Assembly: GCA_003674045.1 (NCBI GenBank)
Contig: PENC01000015.1
Span: forward strand, 1 to 64,000
Source: Streptomyces griseocarneus
Lineage (GTDB): Bacteria > Actinomycetota > Actinomycetes > Streptomycetales > Streptomycetaceae
Direction of reading: 5' to 3'
DNA length: 64,000 nucleotides
This document shows positions 1 through 8,476 of the stretch, one piece after another; position 1 is the stretch's first letter; every line of letters starts with the position of its first letter. A model generated the notes under the pieces. The model did no database searches. It was not told the origin of the DNA and worked only from the letters and a program-made list of their open reading frames with translations. The position numbers and the translations under genes are program-made.

Positions 1-1816
<1,816 letters not shown>

Positions 1817-1864
1817 TGTGTGCTCCCCCCTGTCTCGCGATCTGTGTGCTGGGAACTCGTCTCC

Positions 1865-1889
1865 GGACGCGGGCCCGGGACCCGCGTCC
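1865..1889 (-). terminator. Hairpin between ferredoxin gene and korA
   Basis: A perfect 9-bp stem (GGACGCGGG at 1865-1873, CCCGCGTCC at 1881-1889) with a 7-nt loop starts eight bases past the ferredoxin stop codon. No T-run follows, which is common in Streptomyces. It probably ends the P450/ferredoxin transcript, wholly or partly, before korA. Confidence 0.6.
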
Positions 1890-1896
1890 GCTCCGG

Positions 1897-2127
1897 TCAC
1901 TCCGGCGGGGTCAGCAGTTCCCCGCTGCCTTCGACCCGTACGAAGACGGCCTCCATCGGGCAGGACTCCGCCACGTCGATCAGCTCGTCCTCGGCGTCGA
2001 CCACCTCGTGTTCCGGGCGGGCGAGCCCGTCCTCCACGAAGAAGCGGTGCGGGGCGCTCGCCGCGCAGACGCCCGAGCCGACGCAGCGGTCGGCCGCCAC
2101 CGACAGCCGCCAGCGGTCACCGGCCAT
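1897..2127 (-). CDS. Three-cysteine ferredoxin, P450 electron donor
   Basis: A 76-residue soluble ferredoxin. Cysteines are seen in CVGSGVC and in the late CP motif (SCPMEAV). The usual second cysteine of a 4Fe-4S set is replaced by glycine, the pattern of the 3Fe-4S ferredoxins that reduce Streptomyces cytochromes P450. The ATG at 2127 overlaps the 3' end of the upstream P450 gene by 11 bp, so the two are very likely co-translated partners. No ferredoxin reductase gene lies nearby; electrons must come from a housekeeping reductase or, speculatively, from the 2-oxoacid oxidoreductase encoded just downstream. Confidence 0.9.
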   Translation of the reverse strand: MAGDRWRLSVAADRCVGSGVCAASAPHRFFVEDGLARPEHEVVDAEDELIDVAESCPMEAVFVRVEGSGELLTPPE

Positions 2128-3427
2128 GGGTGTGCGCCTCTCCCGGTGTGCCGTCGGCAGCCGTGTCGTCCCCCGCCACCGCGGTGGCGAGGCGGATCTC
2201 CGCGAACGCGACGTCCATGCGGTCCGGCCCGCGGACGGCCACGTGCGGCCTGTAGTGCAGCGTTCCGGTGTCGAGCACCGGGTCCACGAAGGACTCCGCG
2301 AAGGCGCGCAGGGCGATCGCCCCCTCCAGCCGGGCGAGCACCGAACCCAGGCAGAAGTGCGCGCCCGCCGCGAAGCCCAGGTGACCGGTGTCCTCGCGGG
2401 TGATGTCGAAGATCTCCGGGTCGCGGTGGACCTCGGGGTCGCGGTTGGCCGCGGCGAGCAGGACGAGGATCGGGGAACCGGCCTCGATCTCGACGCCGCC
2501 GACGGTGAACGGCTCCCGCGCGATCCGGGTGATCATCTGGGCGGGCGCGTCGTAGCGCAGGACCTCCTCGACGGCGGCCTCGGCGAGCGAGGGGTCGTCG
2601 CGGAGCAGCGCGAGCTGCTCCGGGTGCCGCAGCAGGGCCTGGATGCCGTTGAGGATCAGGTTGGCCGTGGTCTCGTGCCCGGCGACGAGGAGCAGGATGC
2701 ACATGATGATCAGCTCCCGTTCGGTGAGCTGGTCGCCGCTCTCCTCCGCCGCGATCAGCTCGGAGAGGATGTCGTCGCGCGGGTCCTGCTTGCGCTCGGC
2801 GATGAGCCGGGAGAAGTAGCCGATGAAGCCCGCCCGCGCCTCCTCGACCTCCGCGCCGACGTCGAGCTCCCGCCGGCCGGGCACCAGCTGGGGGTCGACG
2901 GTGTACGCGATGGCCGTGGCCCACCGTTCGAAGACCGGGTGGTCCTCCTTGGGCACCCCCAGCATCTCGCAGATGACGCGGACGGGGAGCGGATAGGCGA
3001 AGGAGGAGACGACGTCGACGGTGCCGCCGCCCGCCGTGGCGATCTCCGTCAGCAGTTCCCGCACGATCGCTTCGATGCGGGGGCGCCAGGCGTGGATGAT
3101 GCGCGGCTTGAACGCCTTGCCCGCCAGCCGCCGCAGGCGGGTGTGGTCGGGCACGTCGAGGTTCATCAGATTGGGCTGCTGCGGCACCTTGGCGATGTCG
3201 GAGCCCGTACGGTCGCTGCTCACCGTGGGGTTCCTGAGCACCACCTCGCAGTCGGCGCGGCGGCCCACGACCACGATGCCGGTCTCGGGGTCGAAGGCCG
3301 GCGAGGCGTCGCGGAGGGCGCTCAGCACGGGGTAGGGATGCGGGCGCGTCGCCGGATCGGCGAGGGCGGCGAGGGTGCTCGACACGCTCGCGGCGTCCGG
3401 CCCGGCTGTCGTCGTGGGACTGGTCAC
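2117..3427 (-). CDS. Cytochrome P450, bacterial class I type
   Basis: A 436-residue haem monooxygenase, probably hydroxylating or epoxidising the product of the adjacent PKS. The I-helix oxygen-binding motif AGHETT, the K-helix EEVLR and the haem loop FAAGAHFCLG (Cys ligand) are all intact. Sequence style resembles the soluble CYP105/CYP107 types that use a small ferredoxin, and the overlapping ferredoxin gene fits. The start is GTG 3427, with GGAG about ten bases upstream. It sits 30 bp after the aldehyde dehydrogenase stop in the same leftward run. The C-terminal tail, about 25 residues rich in Asp, Ala and Thr, extends past the usual P450 end. The substrate is unknown. Confidence 0.93.
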   Translation of the reverse strand: MTSPTTTAGPDAASVSSTLAALADPATRPHPYPVLSALRDASPAFDPETGIVVVGRRADCEVVLRNPTVSSDRTGSDIAKVPQQPNLMNLDVPDHTRLRRLAGKAFKPRIIHAWRPRIEAIVRELLTEIATAGGGTVDVVSSFAYPLPVRVICEMLGVPKEDHPVFERWATAIAYTVDPQLVPGRRELDVGAEVEEARAGFIGYFSRLIAERKQDPRDDILSELIAAEESGDQLTERELIIMCILLLVAGHETTANLILNGIQALLRHPEQLALLRDDPSLAEAAVEEVLRYDAPAQMITRIAREPFTVGGVEIEAGSPILVLLAAANRDPEVHRDPEIFDITREDTGHLGFAAGAHFCLGSVLARLEGAIALRAFAESFVDPVLDTGTLHYRPHVAVRGPDRMDVAFAEIRLATAVAGDDTAADGTPGEAHTHGR

Positions 3428-3457
3428 GCTCGGTTCTCTCCGTTCGGAGTCGTTCGC

Positions 3458-4948
3458 CTAACGGCCGTGGGTGATGCGGATCATGCGGATCAGCACCGTC
3501 ATGGTGCCCGCGGGGCGTCGATAGGAGTTCGGCCGCAGCACCGGCCGGAAACGCTGTCGGGTGACGGCCTGGGTACGGGAGAACTCCCGCAGCCCGTCCG
3601 GGCCGTGGACCCGGCCGAAGCCCGAGTCCCCCACTCCCCCGAACGGCAGGGCGGGGATGCCCGCGAAGGCGATGACCGCGTTCACCGAGACCATGCCCGC
3701 CTTGAGCTTCGCGGCGATCGCGGGCCCGTCGGCCCGGGCGTACACCGACGCCCCGAGCCCGTAGCGGCTCGCGTTGGCCTTCTCGACCGCCTCGTCGGTG
3801 TCGGCCACGCGGTTGACGACGACGACCGGTCCGAAGGTCTCCTCGGTGAGGGCCGTCGAATCCTCGGGCACGTCGGCGAGCACGACCGGCGTGACGAACG
3901 GGGGTACCACGGCCTCCTCGCCGCCGAGGACGACACGGGCGCCGCGGGCGACGGCGTCCCGTACATGCCCGGCGATGATCTCTGTCTGACGGGGCATCAC
4001 GATCGGGCCGAGGTCGGCGTCCGGGCGGTCCCCGGTCCGCAGCGCGGCCGCCCGGTCGCGGACCAGGCCGAGGAAGCGGTCCGCGACCGTGTCGACGACG
4101 TAGACCCGTTCGAGGCCCACGCAGGTCTGGCCCGCGTTGGACATCGAGGCCCAGACCGCGGCGTCGGCGGCGGCCGCCAAGTCGGCGTCCCGGTCGACGA
4201 TCATGGCGTCCTTGCCGCCACCCTCGATGACCACGGGCGTGAGGTTCTCGGCGCACGCGGCCATCACACGCCGTCCGGTGGCGCTGGACCCGGTGAAGGC
4301 GATCTTGTCGACGCCGGACCGGCACAGCGCGGCGCCGGTCTCGCCGAAGCCGGTCACCACATGGACCACGGCCGGTCCCGGCACGACCTCGGCGAGCGTG
4401 CCGGCGAGCCACTTGCCGACGCCGGGGGTGAGCTCACTCGGCTTGAGCACCACGGTGTTGCCCGCGGCGAGCGCGGCGGAGAGGGGGCCCATCGGAATGA
4501 ACGCCGGGTAGTTCCAGGGGCCGATGACGCCGACGACGCCGAGCGGCCGGTACGCGACCGTGGCCGCCTGGTTGAACATCAGCAGACCGGGGGCCACGCG
4601 ACGGCGGCGCAGGACGCGTTCGGCGTTGGCCGCCGCCCAGCGCAGATGGTCGACGACGAGGACGAGCTCCAGACGTGCGTCGTCCGCGGTCTTCCCGGTC
4701 TCGGCGCGGATCAGGTCGATCAGTTCGCCGGCGCGGGCGACGATCAGCCTGCGCCAGGCGTCGAGGAGCTGCTTGCGGCCGGCGAAGCCCAGGCCGTCCC
4801 AGCGGGGCTGGGCCGCGCGGGCGGCGGCGACGGCCGCCGCGACGGCGGCCGCGTCGTCCACGGGGTGCTCGCCGACGGCCTCACCGGTCCGCGGATCGAA
4901 CGAGGTGAAGAGGGACACGCCCTGCTCGGTGGTGCGCACGGTGGTCAC
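3458..4948 (-). CDS. Aldehyde dehydrogenase family protein
   Basis: A 496-residue NAD(P)-dependent aldehyde dehydrogenase that should oxidise an aldehyde to a carboxylic acid. Visible residues are GPWNYPAF (oxyanion Asn), the general-base Glu in VIEGGGKDAMIV and the nucleophile Cys in SNAGQTCVGLERV. The start is GTG 4948, which forms a GTGA overlap (4945-4948) with the stop of the upstream P450 gene and implies translational coupling. Lying between two P450 genes, it may finish a two-step oxidation in which a P450 turns a terminal methyl or alcohol into an aldehyde and this enzyme makes the acid. The family is certain; the substrate is inferred. Confidence 0.9.
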   Translation of the reverse strand: MTTVRTTEQGVSLFTSFDPRTGEAVGEHPVDDAAAVAAAVAAARAAQPRWDGLGFAGRKQLLDAWRRLIVARAGELIDLIRAETGKTADDARLELVLVVDHLRWAAANAERVLRRRRVAPGLLMFNQAATVAYRPLGVVGVIGPWNYPAFIPMGPLSAALAAGNTVVLKPSELTPGVGKWLAGTLAEVVPGPAVVHVVTGFGETGAALCRSGVDKIAFTGSSATGRRVMAACAENLTPVVIEGGGKDAMIVDRDADLAAAADAAVWASMSNAGQTCVGLERVYVVDTVADRFLGLVRDRAAALRTGDRPDADLGPIVMPRQTEIIAGHVRDAVARGARVVLGGEEAVVPPFVTPVVLADVPEDSTALTEETFGPVVVVNRVADTDEAVEKANASRYGLGASVYARADGPAIAAKLKAGMVSVNAVIAFAGIPALPFGGVGDSGFGRVHGPDGLREFSRTQAVTRQRFRPVLRPNSYRRPAGTMTVLIRMIRITHGR

Positions 4949-6336
4949 GGCCGCTCCCCCGTCGTACGCGGCCGCGGGAGGACGAGGACCTCGGAGACCG
5001 GGCGCAGCGAGATCGAGGTGTCGCCGTAGCGCAGGAAGCTGCCGGGGACCAGGCTCAGCCGGAAGCGCTGGTTGATCATCGCGACGATCATGCGCAGTTC
5101 GAGGAGGGCCATGAAGTTGCCGATGCACATGCGGGCACCCGCGCCGAAGGGGAAGTACGCCATCTTGGGGCGCTCCTTGGCCTTCTGCGGGTCGAAGCGG
5201 TGCGGGTCGAAGGCCTCGGGGTTCTCCCAGTAGTGGGGGTTGCGGTGGGAGACGAAGGGCGAGAGGAGCACGGAGGAGCGTGCCGGGATGTGGAAGCCGC
5301 CGAGTTCGTCGGCGTCGACGGTGTCCCGCGGGTAGATCCAGATCGGCGGGTACATGCGCAGGCTCTCGTCGACGACCTGCTTGGTGTAGGTGAGTTCCTC
5401 GACGTCCTGGGCGGTGGGGGTGCGGCCGCCGAGCACGCCGTCCAGCTCCGCGTCCAGCTCCTCCTGGACGCCGGGGTGGTTGGCGATGGACAGCAGCGTC
5501 CACAGGAGGGAGACGGCGGTGGTCTCGTGGCCCGCGAGGTAGATGGTGAGGATCTCGTCGCGGACCTCGTCGTCGCTCCAGCGCTCGCCGGTGACCGGGT
5601 CGGTGGCGGCCTCGATGAGCTCCATCAGGCGGCCCTCGCCGGTGACGGCATGGTTGGCCCTGATGTCGGTGACGAGGCGGGTGAAGATCCTGCAGTCACG
5701 GGCGATGAGGCGGTTGCGCCGGGTGGGCAGCCAGGAGGGCAGCATCTCGCCGACCGTGCCGTGCTTGAACATCACCTCGATGACGTTGTTCACGACGTCC
5801 TTGAGCACGGGCGTGGCGGGGCGGATGTCGTACCCGAACAGCGAGTTGCTGAGGGTGACGAGGGTGAGCCGGAGGGTCTCGGTGACCAGGTCGACGGGCT
5901 CGCCGCGGCGGGCGCGGACCTCCCAGTCGTCGAGCATCTCGTTCGTGGCCCGCACCACGTTCGGCTCGATGGCGGCGACGGCCTTGCGCAGGAAGACGGG
6001 CTGCACGGCCCGGCGGTGCGCCTTCCAGTAGTCGCCGTCGGTGGTGAGCAGGCCGTTGCCCATGACGGTGCGGAACTGCTCGTAGAGGGTGCCGCGCACG
6101 TAGTTGCCGCTGTTCTCCTTGAGCACCCGGCCGACCGCGTCGGGGGCGGTCACCAGGTGCACGGTCTGCGGGCCGAGCTGGATGCGGCTGACCTCGCCGT
6201 GGTCGCGCTGGGTACGCAGCAGGAACTCGGCGGTGGCGCCCTTCCACTGGGGCAGACTGCCCAGCAGGGGTACGCCGCGCGGCCCCGGGGCACGCCGGCC
6301 GTGCGCCGCCTGCGCCGTCGTCGTGGTCATCGTCAT
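4945..6336 (-). CDS. Cytochrome P450, CYP4/CYP102-like fatty-acid type
   Basis: A 463-residue P450 of a different branch from its neighbour. It has LAGHETT in the I helix, ESLRMYPP in the K helix, a PERF-like DPHRFDPQ region and the haem loop FGAGARMCIG. This branch includes long-chain fatty-acid and terpene hydroxylases, which suits an acyl-chain product. ATG 6336 is preferred because GAGGTG lies eight bases upstream. A GTG at 6411 in the same frame would add 25 Arg/Pro-rich residues and give a GTGA overlap with the SDR stop, so it remains possible. The gene ends in a GTGA overlap with the aldehyde dehydrogenase gene. Confidence 0.9.
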   Translation of the reverse strand: MTMTTTTAQAAHGRRAPGPRGVPLLGSLPQWKGATAEFLLRTQRDHGEVSRIQLGPQTVHLVTAPDAVGRVLKENSGNYVRGTLYEQFRTVMGNGLLTTDGDYWKAHRRAVQPVFLRKAVAAIEPNVVRATNEMLDDWEVRARRGEPVDLVTETLRLTLVTLSNSLFGYDIRPATPVLKDVVNNVIEVMFKHGTVGEMLPSWLPTRRNRLIARDCRIFTRLVTDIRANHAVTGEGRLMELIEAATDPVTGERWSDDEVRDEILTIYLAGHETTAVSLLWTLLSIANHPGVQEELDAELDGVLGGRTPTAQDVEELTYTKQVVDESLRMYPPIWIYPRDTVDADELGGFHIPARSSVLLSPFVSHRNPHYWENPEAFDPHRFDPQKAKERPKMAYFPFGAGARMCIGNFMALLELRMIVAMINQRFRLSLVPGSFLRYGDTSISLRPVSEVLVLPRPRTTGERP

Positions 6337-6407
6337 CGTCTGGTCACCTCGTGGGATGTGGCTGGGTGCGGTCCGGGGACTGCCGGGAGGGGTGGTCCTC
6401 CGGCGGG

Positions 6408-7262
6408 TCACGGGACGGGGAACTGGCGGCGGATGAAGGCGTTGTCGAAGACGGAGTCCGGCACCAGGCGCCGCAGGGCGAAGGTGCCGGCGGCCAGGAA
6501 CCCGACCGGGTAGCGGGCGCGCGGGCGGCGGGCGAGCGCGGCCCTCTCGATGGCGGCGGCCACCTGCTCCGCCTCGATCGCGAAGGTGCCCGCGAGGGTC
6601 TTGCGGGTGCCGTTGTAGATGGCGTCGTAGTACTGCGCGGTGCGCTCGTGGAAGCGGCGGTACGGGGAGTCCTCGCGGCCGGTGGGCAGGTGGTCCATGA
6701 AGGTCTGTCCCCAGGGGGTGCGCACGGGGCCCGGCTCGACGAGCGAGACGCGGATGCCGAAGCCCGCGACCTCCAGCCGGAGGGCGTCGCTGAGCGCCTC
6801 GACCGCGTGCTTGCTGGCGTGGTAGTAGCCACCGCCCGGGGCGGCGTAACGCCCGAAGATCGAGGAGACGTTGACCACGGTGCCGCGGCGGCGCTCGCGC
6901 ATGCCGGGGAGGACCAGCTGGGTCAGACCGACGAGGCCGAAGACGTTGGTCTCGAACTGGTCGCGGACCCGGTCGAGCGGGGTCTCCTCGAACGTGCCGG
7001 AGAGGCCGTACCCCGCGTTGTTGACGAGGATGTCGACGGCGCCGTGCTCGGCCGTGACGGTCTCGACGGCGGCACGGGCGGATTCCGGGTCCGTGACGTC
7101 AAGGGCCAGGGTCCGCATCCCGCGCTCGGCGAGCGCCTCGAGCGTCTCCGGCCTGCGGGCGGTGGCGTAGACCCGCAGGCCCGCTCCGTGCAGCCGGAGG
7201 GCGGCCGCCCGTCCGATTCCCGACGAACAGCCTGTGACGAGTGCGGTGGGCCGCACGGACAT
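6408..7262 (-). CDS. Classical short-chain dehydrogenase/reductase
   Basis: A 284-residue Rossmann-fold oxidoreductase. It shows the cofactor loop TGCSSGIG, the NNAG motif and a catalytic YHASK (YxxxK) preceded by Ser in NVSSIFG. The style resembles the 17-beta-hydroxysteroid-dehydrogenase-like SDRs that interconvert alcohols and ketones on lipophilic molecules. ATG 7262 is chosen because AAGGAG sits seven bases upstream; the GTG at 7268 would be only one base from it. It is the first gene of the leftward SDR-P450-ALDH-P450-ferredoxin run and is divergent from the NTF2-like gene at 7390. A role in oxidising a hydroxyl on the PKS product is likely but unproven. Confidence 0.9.
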   Translation of the reverse strand: MSVRPTALVTGCSSGIGRAAALRLHGAGLRVYATARRPETLEALAERGMRTLALDVTDPESARAAVETVTAEHGAVDILVNNAGYGLSGTFEETPLDRVRDQFETNVFGLVGLTQLVLPGMRERRRGTVVNVSSIFGRYAAPGGGYYHASKHAVEALSDALRLEVAGFGIRVSLVEPGPVRTPWGQTFMDHLPTGREDSPYRRFHERTAQYYDAIYNGTRKTLAGTFAIEAEQVAAAIERAALARRPRARYPVGFLAAGTFALRRLVPDSVFDNAFIRRQFPVP

Positions 7263-7389
7263 GGGCACTCTCCTTCTCGGAGCTCCGGAACTCCCGGGAC
7301 CTCCCGGAATTCCTTCTCGAAACTTCTCGGAATGCGGATCGGCCAGTAGGGTGACGCTGCCGTAATCCGATGCGAAAGCAGGCTTTCTG
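7263..7389. promoter_or_regulatory. Divergent promoter region with repeated TTCTCGRA boxes
   Basis: This 127-bp spacer must hold the promoters of the leftward SDR operon and of the rightward NTF2-like gene. The 8-mer TTCTCGRA occurs three times (7274-7281, 7314-7321, 7324-7331), the last two spaced ten bases apart, about one helical turn. The first copy overlaps the SDR ribosome binding site. No convincing -35/-10 pair could be assigned by eye. Confidence 0.4.
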
Positions 7390-7851
7390 ATGGTCTATCA
7401 CAGCATTGTCAGGGCGAAGGTCCGCCAGGCGTTCGCCGAAATCAGCAGGGGGAATTGGCAGGCGATGGTCGACGGCATGGCGCCGGAATTCACCTACGTC
7501 TTCTACGGCGACCACGCGCTGGCCGGCACCCGGAATTCGCACGAGACCCTGCGGCTCTGGTGGCAGCGCATCTTCCGTATCATGCCCGACCCCGAATTCC
7601 GGGTGCGGGACGTCGTGGTGGCGGGCTGGCCGTGGAACACCACGGTGGCCACGAGCGTGGAAGTACGCGCCACGCTGCCGGACGGGTCGCGGTACGAGAA
7701 CGTGATGCACCAGTTCCTCAGGATGCGCTGGGCGCGCATCCACGAGATCCGGACGCTGGAGGAGACCGGGGCCCTGTTGCGGGCCCTGGACGCCTGTGCC
7801 GCGGCGGGCATCGCCGAGGCGCACGCCGCTCCCCTCACCGACCTGCCCTGA
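7390..7851 (+). CDS. NTF2-fold / SnoaL-like protein
   Basis: A 153-residue cone-shaped alpha+beta-barrel protein of the SnoaL-like/NTF2 superfamily, judged from its length, an N-terminal helical pair (VRQAFAEISRGNWQAM), the central LWWQRIFRIMPDPEFRV segment and the closing HEIRTLEET strand. Family members include polyketide cyclases, epoxide hydrolases, isomerases and non-catalytic binding proteins, so the reaction cannot be named. It is the only tailoring gene of the cluster on the plus strand. It ends at a perfect hairpin shared with the convergent second SnoaL-like gene. The start at ATG 7390 has only a weak ribosome binding site. Confidence 0.75.
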   Translation: MVYHSIVRAKVRQAFAEISRGNWQAMVDGMAPEFTYVFYGDHALAGTRNSHETLRLWWQRIFRIMPDPEFRVRDVVVAGWPWNTTVATSVEVRATLPDGSRYENVMHQFLRMRWARIHEIRTLEETGALLRALDACAAAGIAEAHAAPLTDLP

Positions 7852-7866
7852 CCGGAGGGGTGTTAC

Positions 7867-7916
7867 GGCCGGCCGGGGGTGTGGGCATCGACGAAGATCC
7901 ATCCCCCCGGCCGGCC
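7867..7916. terminator. Bidirectional hairpin terminator
   Basis: A perfect 13-bp inverted repeat (GGCCGGCCGGGGG at 7867-7879 and its complement at 7904-7916) with a 24-nt loop lies between the stop codons of two convergent NTF2-like genes. It can end transcription from both sides. Confidence 0.75.
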
Positions 7917-7936
7917 GGGCTCACGCGGCGCGCCGC

Positions 7937-8374
7937 CTACTGGGCGTCGCCGAAGGCACCGAGCTGCTTGGCCAGCTCCATGCCGTCCATCTGGAACCAG
8001 CTCTCGACGATCTTCCCCTCGTCGTTGAACAGGTCGATGACGATGCCGGAGATCTCGAACTTGCGGCCGGAGGCGGGAATTCCGTAGTAGTCCACGCCGG
8101 AGTGCGAACCGCGGGCGGTGAAGCGCTGGACGATCTTGTTCCCGGACTCGATCCAGTCCTCGACCACGACGTGCAGGTCGGGGAAGGAGTCGCGCTGGAT
8201 GCGGACCCACTCGCGGAGGTGCTCGACACCCTCGAAACCCTCGGCGAGGGTGCCGTGGCTGATGTGGTCGGGAATCGCCTTCGCGTAGACGGCGTCCAGG
8301 TTGCCCTTGTTGAGGCACTCCTCGTAGTAGTGCTCAAGAAGTCGGCGGTTGGCGCTGACGGTGGTCTCGGACAT
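7937..8374 (-). CDS. SnoaL-like ester cyclase / NTF2-fold protein
   Basis: A 145-residue protein closer than the gene at 7390 to the SnoaL-type ester-cyclase group. It has a long N-terminal helix (LLEHYYEECLNKGNLDAV), the PDHISHG segment, RDSFPDLHVVVEDW and the barrel-closing IDLFNDEGKIVESWFQMD. In aromatic polyketide pathways SnoaL closes a ring by intramolecular aldol chemistry; other relatives hydrate, isomerise or dehydrate. The gene lies downstream of the KR-DH gene, about 100 bp away, with a small direct repeat in the gap, so it may be on the PKS transcript or have its own promoter. The exact reaction is unknown. Confidence 0.78.
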   Translation of the reverse strand: MSETTVSANRRLLEHYYEECLNKGNLDAVYAKAIPDHISHGTLAEGFEGVEHLREWVRIQRDSFPDLHVVVEDWIESGNKIVQRFTARGSHSGVDYYGIPASGRKFEISGIVIDLFNDEGKIVESWFQMDGMELAKQLGAFGDAQ

Positions 8375-8399
8375 GTTTTCTCTCTTTTCTTTCTCGGGC

Positions 8400-8421
8400 G
8401 TTGATCAGGTGTTGATCAGGT
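8400..8421. repeat. Tandem 11-bp direct repeat
   Basis: GTTGATCAGGT occurs twice back to back (8400-8410 and 8411-8421), and a partial third copy (GTTA) follows. Each unit holds the palindrome TGATCA. It lies in the 102-bp gap upstream of the SnoaL-like gene and could be a regulator-binding site. Confidence 0.45.
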
Positions 8422-8476
8422 GTTACCGGGGCGACTTCCGGACCTGTGCCGGGCGTTCCCCGGGCGGCTGCCGCGG

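Noticed and set aside
6337-6411. Longer P450 start at GTG 6411
   Set aside because: It would give a GTGA overlap, but the extra 25 residues are Arg/Pro-rich and unlike P450 N-termini, and ATG 6336 has a much better ribosome binding site. Kept only as an alternative.
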